In this document: positions 13,162-25,100 of the stretch, in pieces
How the letters are laid out: every line of letters begins with the position of its first letter
Position numbering within the stretch: position 1 is the stretch's first letter
Assembly (NCBI GenBank): GCA_963575745.1
Contig: CAUYUJ010014548.1
Location: 87,501-151,500 of the forward strand
Length of the DNA stretch: 64,000 nt
DNA from: Prorocentrum cordatum
Taxonomy: Eukaryota; Sar; Dinophyceae; Prorocentrales; Prorocentraceae
Reading direction: 5' to 3'
Notes under the pieces: generated by a model
What the model saw: the letters and a program-made list of their open reading frames with translations, nothing else
Told to the model about the DNA's origin: nothing
Database searches by the model: none
Position numbers and translations under genes: made by a program

Positions 13162-16100
13162 GCGTTTCCCCGATGCTCCTCCTCCGCCTCCCTCCTCCTG
13201 CGCCGCCCCGATTCCGAGCTGACCCGCATGCGCGCGCTTGCGATGTCCTGGTGTCCAGGGCGCTGGCACCGCCCCCCAACTGGAGGAGGCCCGACCATCT
13301 TCCCAGGGAGGGCGGGATCTTGCTGCGCGCGCGTGAACGCGCAGGAAAGGGGGCGAGTGGGAGGCAGGCGACAGGAATCCCACCAGCCCTTTGGGGCGGC
13401 AGGCGGTCTAGCGAGGGTCTCTTTCCTCTTCCACAACCCCTCTTCTCTTCGGGGAGGGGGGCCCTCCCCCCCCCTCCCATGAGGTTGTTGCTTTTGGAGG
13501 GATCGCGAGGTGTCGGAGGCTACTTTTTTTCGGCCATTGGGAGGGCCATTTTTTGCCACCCCTCACGAGGATCGTGATCACTCCCTCCTTTGACCGACCG
13601 CCTCCAAGATGGCCCCAAGAGGCCCTCCAGGGCCCCCAAGAGGCTCCCAAGAGGGCCCAGAGAGCGCCCCAAGAAGCCCCGAGAGGCTTCCACAAGGCAC
13701 CCGAGAGGTTCTCAAGAGGCCCCCGAATGGCCTCAGAGAGCCCAAGATGGCTCCCAAGATGCCAAGCGGCCCCAAGACTACTCCAAAACGGTTCGAGATG
13801 GCCACGGGGCCTCCCACGCCTCCATCGCTGTCTGACTATGCATGTCCTTTCCTCTCTCCCCCCGTCAACTCTTATGGACATCGTCTCTGGATGGGCTGGT
13901 GGGGGTTACGCGAAGCGTCAGGATTTGGAACAATGAATTCTACAGCCGCATAACCGCTACATAAGACATTCGCGACATGAGTTCCTGGTATGAAGAAGCT
14001 TTGGGCACCCTCTTCGTCAATCCTCCCCAGATGCGACGTCCTGATTTTTTTTAAGGACGGCGCCCCTGGAAGTCCCGACCCTTCCCCAGGACACTTTTTT
14101 CGTCCTTAGCCGTTTTTTGACGGTCCCGAGGCCCAGCGAAGGCCCGCAAAAGGGCAGAAAATAGTGCCGCCCTGTTTTTTTTACGACGCGATCATGTGTG
14201 GGTCGGGCTTTCCTCAAATGTCCCACGCAAGGCTTCTGTGGGTCACCGGGGCCATCGGGGGATAACGCCTTTCCGTGGGGCGCTTGCTGGCAGGCCAATG
14301 TCTGATTCTCGCTTGCCTGCTGCGCTAACAAAGCACACCCCCTGGACATCAATCTCTAAGATCTCACGCCAGTTGGCGGGTGACGAGAGCGCAAGAGGGA
14401 GGGGCGATGGGGGAGGGAAGGGGAGGGGGAGGGGGGAGGAGCAGGAGGAACAGGAATAGGAGTAGGAGTAGGAAGAGGAGAAGGAGGAGGAGGAGGAGGA
14501 GGAGGAGGAGGAGGAGGAGGAGGAGGAGGAGGAGGAGGAGGAGGAGCACAGCGCCTCATGAAGGTCTCCCGCCGCGCACGCGGGCGCGGGACGGACCACC
14601 CCCTGGCGCCGCCGACTCGCGGCGCGGCGCCGTAAGAGCAGGAGGCAATGTAGAAGGGGAGCAGCTGGAAGAAGTCGCCCTCAAGGCCGTGGACGCAGGC
14701 CAGCTTACCGCCGACGAAGAAGGCGTCGCCGCCGAAGAAGACGCCGTGTCATCAGCCCGACACGGAACGGCAACGAATCACGACATGGTCGGTCATCGCG
14801 CCGCGTGGCTGCAAGAAGAGCCACCCTGCGGGAGCGGCGCTACTGGGGTACGTCGGGCACGAGGCGCCAGGCCCTTCTCGACGCGCCTGATCGCATCTTG
14901 CTGGTTGCGGGGCGTGGACTCGTTGGGCGAGAGCCCATCGCACCTCGAGCCGAGCTTCCGCACTGCGCGGACATCTCCCGCAGCACAGTCAGGCCCGCAG
15001 CGTCTGCAACAGAAACATTGCTGCCCCTGAACACGTCGAGCCCAAGGGCGGCGAAGGCGTCCCCGACCTCCTCGGCCAGGGCAGGTGGCAACAAGGCTGC
15101 GGGGGTCGAGGGCTGTGAGCCCCCTTCGAGCGCCAAGGCCGCGCCCAGGGCCGTGCCAGCCCTCTGGTCGCTGCAGGGAAGCCAGCCCTCGCCGAAGGCG
15201 CGGAAGTACTCGGCGTTGAGAGCACTGGCAACACGCGAAGGGCGACTCGAGGGAGGAGCCCGTTGTGGCCGTGACTCCGCATTGGGTACATCGGTACCAC
15301 CTGAGGCTGGCTGCCTGCCAGCACAATGGGCCTGGCCTGCTCGCAACGCGGCCTGGGGGCCTCCACGTCGCATCCCCTCTGTTTGCGAGCCACCACCTGC
15401 AGTGCCGCCCACGAAATGAACTGCAGGACCTTGCGGTGCTGTTTCAGCGCAGCTGTCGCCGCCTTGGCTACCGACCCAGCCAGCGCGTGAGAGGCCGCAC
15501 CACAGCGCGCAAAATAGTCTGCCCAGCAGTTGCCTAGCCAGTCACGCAGCTCCTGCGGCCCTGTGCCCACGAGCTCCTCCAAGGACCTGTGCGCTGGCGT
15601 CCGTCGGAACTTGGGGGGGGTCCCGCAGAGTGCGCCTGCGGCTGGCCACGAAGATGTCCCGCCACGCTCTAGCATGCTTGGCGCGACCCTGCTCGAGCTC
15701 GGGGCACCGACGCTCTCCTTCCTGGGCGAGCGCCAGCAGGTCGGTGACGAAGCGCTGGTGGTCAGGGAAAGCGTCGAGCACATCCCTGATCGCGTACCTC
15801 TCAGCACGGCCGACAGTCCGCGCCAAGTACGGAAGGGGCCCGGAACGCGCCCCAACTGGGAACCAAGAAAAAGGATCAAGCTGCACAACTGCTTGTCCAC
15901 ACATCCGCACCTCGGGAACACCTGAGTCGCAACCAGACCCGTCGGCGTAAGAAACGGGGCCCCAAACGCCATGGGCGTCGCCCCAAAGGCAGACATCATG
16001 CCTCCGTGTATCTGCGTGTGGCAGATCGGCGGGAGGCTCGGGCATGCCAAAAACGAAGTGGGACTGCTCGAAATTCGGCGTACCTGATCCAAGACCCGCT

Positions 16101-19100
16101 TGAATAAGCCGGTCGCGCGCCTCAGCCAGTACTTGAGGGAGGTGGAAGAGACCGCGGCCATTCAGCGTTGGCGTCGCTGTCTCGGGCCCGCCATGCCCGC
16201 ATGGCGCAACAGGCGCCGAGGCTGAAGCCGCCGCCGCAGAGGACAGCGGGTCACTCTGTTCCGAAGCAACCGGTGGCGCACAGAGGACACTTTGCTCGTC
16301 CAGCCGCGCCTTCTCCTGATGGCCGTCGCGCCCGCCGGGTGGCACAAAGTCGACCTCTTCATCGACCCCTTGCCCGATGCATGGAATGAAGTCGTCCTCG
16401 GCCTCCGTGATGCTGGGCTGCTGGGCGCAAGTGTAGGGCGGCAGGGTCGGGTCGGCCCGGGGAGGCGGTCGTGAACCTGCCGGCGCAGGTCGCCGAAACC
16501 CTGCTGTATTCCAGGAGCCCTTTTTGGGGGTGCAAAAGGGTCCTCGAAGTGCCGCGCGTGTTCTGCGCTTGTCGCAGGCCTTGGACTTGGTCCGTCGGCT
16601 CCTGCTCCATCGGTCGTGTCTGCCCTGCGGGGGGGCGGGTCGGCAGTGCCGGGCGTTCCAGGAGGACGTGGCCCCCGCATTCATCCGGCGCAAGGGCCTT
16701 CCCGCAAGCCTGACAAGGGCGTGTGGGCATGCCTAGCTTCATGTCCCCGCGGATCGGCATGGGTACGTTGTCAGACCATAGCGCCTGTAAAACTCCTAGC
16801 TCCCATGCGGCGCGGACGCCCTCGACCGCGCGCCTGGGCCTGCGGTGCCAGATGGGCGCACCAGCGTGGAAGTGCATGTGGCTGGTGAGGCGGCCACGCT
16901 GCCAGCGCTGCGCGCCTTGCACCAAGAACTGTCGTAGGTCAGCCGGGCGCGCGCGGTGCAGGTAATACTGGTTGCCCAGGTCGTCCTGCGCAACGTGCGG
17001 CGTTTTCATGTCCCAGGCTAGCCGCCTGAGCGTCAACCACGTCGCGGCCAGGGGGCTTTGGCATTGGCCCAACTGATAGGGGCAACCCGCTCATGGAGCG
17101 CTGTCCAAGCCCTTTGAAGGCGGCTAGGTGACGTACGCCCATCCCATATCCAGGCGGCGTAGTTCAAGACCAGGTCCAGCGCGGCATGATTGACGGGGTC
17201 GTACTCCTCCGAAGGGTGAGTAAGGAGGTATGCCATGACGCCCGCATGCTGTTCGTCACTGCGCCCGTTAGCACCGCGGCCGCGCCCGCCAACCCCGACG
17301 CTCCAGCCCCGTGCCCTGCGGGCGGCATGAGCCCAGTCCGCCACAGGATGGAGGCCTTGCGCCCTACCGCGCGACGCAGCATGAGGAGCCGGTGCTTGCG
17401 CTGCCGCGCGGCCTTCAGGCGCTGCTTCTCAGCCTTCCTCAGCACTCGAGGGCCATACAGCTCATGGCCAAGGTTGCGCATGTGTCGGGCTTCGGGCACC
17501 GCCCGAGGCATCCGCCGCTGGGCCCTGTGCGCCACAAGGCGGGCCTGCGCTGACCCAGCCACCGCCGCGGACTTAGCAGGTTGGAGAATAAGCCCGAGGG
17601 CCCTGGCCCCTGCAGCGAGCACCATCGCAGTGCGCAGCAGCAGCTTGACATCACCGAGGTCGGGGGAGGACATCTGCAGGCCGATGTCGTCCACCAGCGA
17701 ACGTGGCTTGATGGTCGGCGTAACCCTGCTGGCCCGCTGGGTGGCGCGGTACGTCAGCAGGTAAACGAGGTAGGTGGCATGTGTGCACCCCGCCAGCACC
17801 CCCGAAAGGCGACGAAGGAGCACGCGAGGCTGCCGCACGCCTCGATGCGCCGTGGCTGCTGGTAGAGCTGCAGCAACATCCAGAACAGGCGTATCGGGAA
17901 ACCCAGCTCCCGTGCCTCCCGCATGAGCGCATGGGGACTCACCATGTCAAAGCATTGCACCATGTCGAGGAGGATGGTGCAAGTGTGGTCGCCGATGAGG
18001 CTTCCCACCTCTTGCTCCAGATTGTGGGCGAAGGCGGAGGCCGTGGAGGTGCGGCTGCCTCGAGTATCCCACATCTCGTCGCAATTATGCTGACGTTGCC
18101 ACTCTGCCAACAGCCATCGGCGTGCTTTCGCCCAAGCTCGTATGAGAGTATGGCTAAGCACAATCAGCCTGTGGCCACCATCTGGCTTAGGGAGACGGGC
18201 CATCTCATTATGCAGGCGGTCTGAGGGAAACCGTAAGTGCCGCTCAAAAACCTCGAACATCTGGGCCAACCTCCTGAGAGCCTCATCTGATATGTGCTCG
18301 AGCGCCCGCGGTGGAATGCGGGTGGGCCCCGAGGCGGTGACGAGAGAGCACAATCGGATGGCCTGCCGTCGGTCATGGACCGTCAGGCAGGGCAGCTCCC
18401 CCCCAAGTAGGTGCGTCCGTGGGTTGAGGCAGCTCTGCTAGCCCATGGGTCGCCCAGATCCGCTTCCACTCGCCCATGGTGCGGTCCGCGAGGATGTATC
18501 GCTGGGCGACGGCCTCAGGGGCAACGAGCTCTTGCTGCGCCCTGACCTTGGATGCAGCATGGGCAGCCTTCGCTCCCCCATTGAAGGCCGCCTGAGCCCG
18601 GCTGCGCCAGGCTCTCTCCGACGCGCCGCGAGCCGCGGCAGTGAGGTCCTCCGCGCGGCCCACGATGGCATCTGCCATGTCATCAAAGTCCTCCGCAATC
18701 AGCCCGCCCAGCCCGCGCAGGAAGAACTGGCGGTAGCAGGGGTCGATGTTCGCGAGGACTTTGTCCTGCCCGACAATTGAGCTCAGGACGCAGAGGTTGT
18801 CGTAAAAGACGCTGGCCGTCTTCTGCAGCTGCCTGGGAGCTGGAGACGCATGCGCCGCCACCGCATTCAACCGGTGACAAAAACGCTGGGCCCGATCACC
18901 CTCGGCACGAAGGTGTCGCCCAGCGTGCCGCAGTAGCCCGCGCCCAGACTGCGGTGTTGTGGTACAGCCGCTTGCGAGGCGGCTCCCGCCGCAACTGCCG
19001 CCTCTTCACCTTGGGGGGGCCGTGGTGCCCGACGAATCGGTTGGCTCCAAGGCCAACTTTGTCGTGCCTGCCTACGATCTCGTAGTCGATGCCCTGCATA

Positions 19101-22100
19101 ACGGAATCCCAGAGCTGCTGCAAGGCATCATCGGGTGTACCTGCCTGGCCGACGGCCTGTCCATGGGCCCAGGTCCGACGGCGGCAACGTTGGCCCGCGC
19201 GTCCCGAACGATCGCGCTTAGTTTTGCTTAATGGACCAAAGTGATCGACGGACCTGCATCGGTCCCGATCTGGCCTGGACTGGACATGGTCCGTGCCAGC
19301 AACCCTTTGCGGCGCGGTGGCTGCTCGCACAAATCGGTTATCCAAAGTACGCCAAGGATGAGAGAAACGAGCACAGCCAACAGGGGGTACAGCAGGCAAC
19401 GGTCGAGGCTCATCGGGGACGCGGCACCGCGTCGGCGTGTCCTTCCCGTGCAGCTCCAGACCCACAGGGTAGTGAGGTCTGGGAATGCTCCCACATCCAT
19501 GTATCACCTTGGGCTGGCGAGAGACTCGGGACGCAAGATTGCTGGCCACCAAGAAGTAGTCGATGGTGGACACTCCATTGGAAGTGATGCACGTAGGGGC
19601 CGACGGCTGGAGGGGAGTGCCTGCCAAAGACCCAACCCATTCGCCAATGTTGATGCTCTGGCCGTCGGCCTTCCAGTCACCCCCGATGATCCAGTCGAAG
19701 CCGCGTGCGTTCCACGCCGCCACGCGCTTCGCAAGCGCCCATAGGATCGAGAGGCTGGCCCCAGTGACGCCGATGCCCTGAACCATGTACACGCTGACGA
19801 CAGTCAGACCACCAGGGGCACCACAGTGAACATGAGCTGCCACAGCATGGTGGGGAAAGACGACATGACCCCCATCAGGGGGCATCGTGACCATCACGTT
19901 GGTAGGCACGAGCACGCAGACCCCACTGGAGCACGACGCCGCGGACGCTCCTCCCGTCTCCTCGGCAGGAGCCCAGAGGCCGTGCCAACTTGCATCGCGC
20001 ACAGCAGGTTGAACAGCCCCAAGCCGCTGGTCGACCACCCGCGTCTCTCCTGGATCATCACCACCTTGCCGAGGAAGTGCGGCAAGACGTTGAGACGTGG
20101 CCCGTGAGAGCCAGGGTTGACCGTGACCAGCTTGGCCGCCACCTGACAGTGCGCGTCGCCAGCATCAGGCATGGCCGTGCTGGGACCCTGCACAAAAAGG
20201 ATCGTGACCCTCTGGCATGCTTGTGTCTCTGCCGCCAGCTCGGTATCGAGGTGGTCCGTTCCGCCAGTTGCGAAGTAACCCCGCGGTCTGGTCAGCCACC
20301 GAATTGGTCCTCCCACCGATGTCGGGGGCTCCTGCAGAACCCACCTCGAACCGGGTCATGGATAGGCACCAAAACAGCACGAAGGTCCATCCTCGCGGGC
20401 GCGCCGCACACGGTGAAGACGCGTAGACTGGAGTACAGGTCGGCGGCGGCGGGCTGGAGCAGTAGTGGCCACTGGCGGAAGACACACTGTGCTCTTCGCC
20501 AAGTGGAGGCGGACCCATGCAGCCAGGACCCAAAGCTAGCAACAGCGTGTACATAGTACGTGCTGCCCTGTGGGCGCCCCTCGTTACCTCTGACATTCCG
20601 TACGTGGTACGTCCTGCCAGGAAAGTCCCAACTGACAGTCTGTACATGGTACGTGCTGTCAGTGCACGGGAAGCCACAGCTGACATTCCGTCCATGGGAC
20701 TTGCTGTCAGTTTGATGGCGGCACAGCCCGTCACAACAGGCTGGCGCATTGCAGGAGGAGGAGGAGGTAGAGGAGGAGGACGAGGAGGAGGAGTGATGAT
20801 GAGGGTGGAGCGAGGGGGAGTGAGGAGTGAGCACGACGGAGGATGAGAAAAAGGAGGTCACCAGAGGAAAGGAGGGAGGAAATGAGGGAGGAAAGGAGGG
20901 AGGCGACTCAGCAGCAAGGGGAGGAGACACAACGGCAACGAGTAAGCCGAACAATGATGAACCCAATGGCTCGCGCATTGCTCAAACATGTACGTGTGCG
21001 GAGAGGAGGAGGAGGCAAGAGGAGGAGGAGGAGAAGTAGGAGGCGGAGGATAAGGAAGAGACGGGCGTGGGGATTATGGCAGTTGGCGGTGATAGGTTTG
21101 AATGGCGCAAGGGCGACCAAATCGAAACGTGGAAACATGACCTTGAAAGACCTGGCTTGACCACGAGCCTGGCAAGGAACACCATGTACGATCCAAATGC
21201 CAAATACAACTGCGCTGGCAAAAACGACAACTTGACTTGCGGGCAGGATCGAACCGTGAATTCACGGCCACTAAAATAGACAACCAGGCATACGGAGATG
21301 CGTCTGCGGCCTTCGGCCCCAAGATGCCCCCCCTTGAGGCGCCTATTGGACAAGGCTCCCCCAGATGTTTTTTTTGTGTCCAGCCATCCTGTGGTGTTGG
21401 GTCCTCGTGTTGAAGAGACAACGCCCCGCGTCCTCTCCTCTCCTCTCCTCTTCTCTCCGCTCCGCTCCCCTCCTCTCCTCCTCCCCCCCCTCCCGTCTCC
21501 CCATCCTTGCCCCTGCCAGCCGCATGCCAACTTCGGCACACCCCTCACACTTCCGTGTCGTCCTGGGGAGCTCCACCGAAGGCCCCAATGTTGCAGGGTT
21601 GGCGTTTGTGGCTCCTCGCCCACGACACGTCCATGTCTGCACACCCCTCACGCGTGTCGTGGCCCCATGGAGAGCTCCACCGAAGGCCCCAGCTGCAGGG
21701 TTCGCATGCGACCTCCCGTCCACCACATGTCCGTGTCGGCACACCCTCGCACGTGACGTGGCCTCACAGGGAGCTCTGCCAGGGGCCCCAGATGGCAGGG
21801 TTCGCATGCGGCTCCCTGCCTCCAGCGAGGACGACACTTACAAATGCGTTGCTCAGAACTGCATCTGTTTGGGTCCTTCGCCAGCACAACTTTTTAGACG
21901 ATATAGTAATTATTCACCATCATCGCCGTCAGCATGCACATCGTCATCGTCTTCGACAGCATCGTCGGTGTCGACTAGACAAATTCTGGAACGCCTTCTT
22001 CCAGGCTCCATTTTCCGAACGGGTTCTTCTGGGACACCTTCCTCTGGAACGAAGTCATCCGGGGCGACTTCCTCTGGAATAATTTCATCAAGGACGATTT

Positions 22101-25100
22101 CTTTTGAAGCGAATTCTTCCGGATCGAATTCATCTGGAACGAATTCTTTCGGGCGGATTCTTCCAGCACGGATTCATCTGTAACGACTTCTTCTGGAACG
22201 AAACCGTCCGACACGAATTCTTCCAGAACGGAGTATTCCGGAAAGATTCGTCCGGATAGACTCATGTGATCCTAAGTCTTCTTCGGACCAATCCGTCATC
22301 CGCAGAATATTCTTGCACAAGCAGATACATCCGAACGAACTCATCTGGGCGAATTTATCTGGACGGCTTCATCCGACTTCGTGCGGACAATTTCATCCGG
22401 ACGAATTCGTCTCGAATAACGTTCTTCTGGATGACGCTGTCGCGGATGAAACCGTTCAGGGTGAACTGGTCGTCCTCCGTGTGGGAAGTATGCCAGGACC
22501 CAGGGCGGTGACACCGACTCGCGGACGTCGCGGCCCTGGTCCTCGGGGTGATATCGCGGGGGTCCACCTGAGGTTTCCAGTGGGCCCACCTGAGATTTCG
22601 AAAGGCTTCAAGCTAGTGCGCCCTGACAAGCCGTCAGAACAGCTCTCCTGAAGGGCAAACCGCGCCTCTCGCGCGTCCGCCCAGGCGGGAGCTGCATCCT
22701 GACGCTGAGGGATACGTAGTATTACGGTGTGCAAAAAAATCTGCTATACTAGGCTGTGTGCCGCCGTCAGGCGCTGACTCTTCGGGTCAGTCTTACGCCC
22801 TTGTCATCGACCTGCCATGGGCAAGACACTTTAAATAAGTGCTTTGCCGCTTTGGGGTCGTGGGTCGAGCTCACAGCCGCGTGGCAGCGCGAGAGGAGAT
22901 TCACAGGAGAAACCACAGCCTTTCGCTCGGGAAATTCGTGGTCAGCCTGTGTGGCTCTACGCAGCGGATAGACAACTTTTGAAAACAGCCCCACTAAGCA
23001 TGAAGTGTTACTAGAGGAAGTGAAACCGCCATAAGTGTAAACTGTTGGCGCTCCGCGCGGATTTCTTGGATCTGGTCTGCACCACCCTCCCTGGCGCGCG
23101 GAGCGCGCCCGGGGCGGAGCCGGAGGCGCCGCCAGGGGGGCCTCGGCGCGGATCCAAGAGATCAGCGCGGAGCGCCAAACGTGTGTGTGTGTATGTTTGT
23201 GGCGTTCTCGCTTCTTCGAATGAAGCGTCGCCTGCGCCAGGGGAAGACGTCCCAGACAGCGGGTGCCGCCATGCATGAGCTCCACTGGCCCTCGGCCTCG
23301 GACCGCGCGCCCAACTGCGCTGGCCCGGCCGAGGAGCCGCGGCGGAGCCGCGCCGGGGCGCCGTGGTGGAGCCTCGCGAGCGCAGTGGCCGAGCAACATC
23401 GGGGGGGGGGGGGGGGGCTTTGAGGGTGTGAGGGGGGAACTGCTGGGGGGGAACTGGGGGGGGAACTGGGGGGGATGCATCATACTTCGCTGGGAAGGGT
23501 ACAGCGTAGCATGACATATCACACTATGATCCATGTGCCTTGCAGTTCACCATCAAGCGCCACCATAACATAACAACGCAAGTCACAGCATTGCCATTTT
23601 GGCACCATCAACTGGCAGCCAAACATATGTGCACCGCACATCATACACACATCATGTCCGAACATAACTGAACAAAACCCTTTATATACTACGGCATACT
23701 GCAGAAACACAAACAAAGCATTACATCACATATCTGACCGCAACACAGCGAAGCATACTGTGACAGAGCGGGGCGTGCCATAGTCCAACATAACAGAACG
23801 TACCACTACGACATAACCGACATCGTATCATACTGCACTAAAACTCACTGGCAATATCACACAACTGAACAATGCTGTAAGACATAACATCGCCGGAATG
23901 CTCTATCAGAACACGGGTGCAACACCAGAACGATCCCATCAATCCTTTAGGGCGTGAATGGTTTGAAGCGTCCCCTCTCCCCCCGTCCTCTTCGGGAAGG
24001 GGTTATCCCTTCCCCTACCCCCCTCACCTGGACCTGGACAGGGGGGGGGCAGTTAGGGCGTCCAAGGTGGCCTCGGCGAGAAGGCCAACATCATTGAGTG
24101 TACTAAGGTTTTGGCCCAATTTGGGCCTCTTTGGTGGGGACCCTGACTAAGTACCCCCCCCTTTGATCGACTTCTTTTGAGATGGGCCCCGAGGCTCCAC
24201 CAGTGCCCAAAGAGGACCAGAAGAGGCGCCCAGGAAGCCCCCAAAGGCCCCCAAGAGGCCGCCGAGGGGCCCGAAGAGGCTCCGCCGAGGCACCCACGAT
24301 GCTTCAAGACGGCCCTGTGACCGCCAAGAGGCCCTCAAGGCGCTCGCACAGGCCTACAACAGGCTCTCAAGAGACATACGAAGAGACTCCGAGAAACATC
24401 CAAGATGCCTCTGGCCTTTCTGTTCGGCCTCCTCCTCTTCCTCTCCCTCGTCCCCCTAATCCTCTTCCCTCCTCCCTCCTCCCTCTTCCCTCCTCCCCCT
24501 CCCCCTCCTCCTCCTCCTCTTCTGGTTCCTCCTCCATCCTCTCTCTCTCTCTCTCTCTTGGGGTCTGGCGGGTTCCCAGCCTTTCTTGCGCTGTTCGCTC
24601 CCCACATGCCTGATACAACAACAACTCGTCTGGGCATTGTGCCTGGTTGGGCTGGTGGGGTTAAGGAAAGTGTCTGGAATAGAACCGTCAGCCAATATGT
24701 ATATATGAATGCGGCTTCGGAATGCCATAGGACCTGCGGGTAAACACACACACACAGTTCTGTGGGTAACAAACACACAGTTGTGGGTAACAACGCACAC
24801 ACCTGTGTGTTTTTATCCACAGTTGTGTGTGTTTGTGTTGTTGTGTGTTCTTTTACCCATATGTACATATGAATGCAGCTTCGGAATGCCATAGGACCTC
24901 CTGCTCATCACAAGATGGGAGAGGCGGGATCCGAGCACAGACGAGCACCCCATGTCCGAATACGACATACACTAGTACATCGCAGAACACAATACACGTG
25001 AGTTATGCAGTAGATGCTACATTTGAACGTCACACGACATCGCATTACCTATATGTATGCATATATGTGTGTCATAACACAACATCGCGTAACACATGTT

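Larger units (their letters stand above)
14793..20316 (-). mobile_element. Degenerate non-LTR retrotransposon (APE endonuclease - RT - zinc knuckles - RNase H)
   Basis: Reading 5' to 3' on the minus strand, collinear domains are an endonuclease/exonuclease/phosphatase domain (about 20110-19440), a linker (18870-18373), reverse transcriptase (18353-17164), a Cys/His segment (about 17072-16359), RNase H (about 16000-15500) and a Cys-rich tail (about 15326-15200). The order and motifs fit the APE-type non-LTR elements abundant in dinoflagellate genomes. The reading frame is broken at about 20040, 19000-18870, 18360, 17836, 17050, 16630 and 15612. Several breaks coincide with runs of 6-8 G (for example 15612-15618 and 16623-16632). 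The copy is therefore inactive unless those runs are assembly errors. It lies in the 28-kb IFT122 intron, same orientation. No target-site duplication or tail was identified. Confidence 0.85.

Noticed and set aside
14989-15950. Plus-strand frames of 100-216 codons over the retroelement
   Set aside because: They are antisense to the RNase H and tail region; the minus strand carries the recognised motifs.
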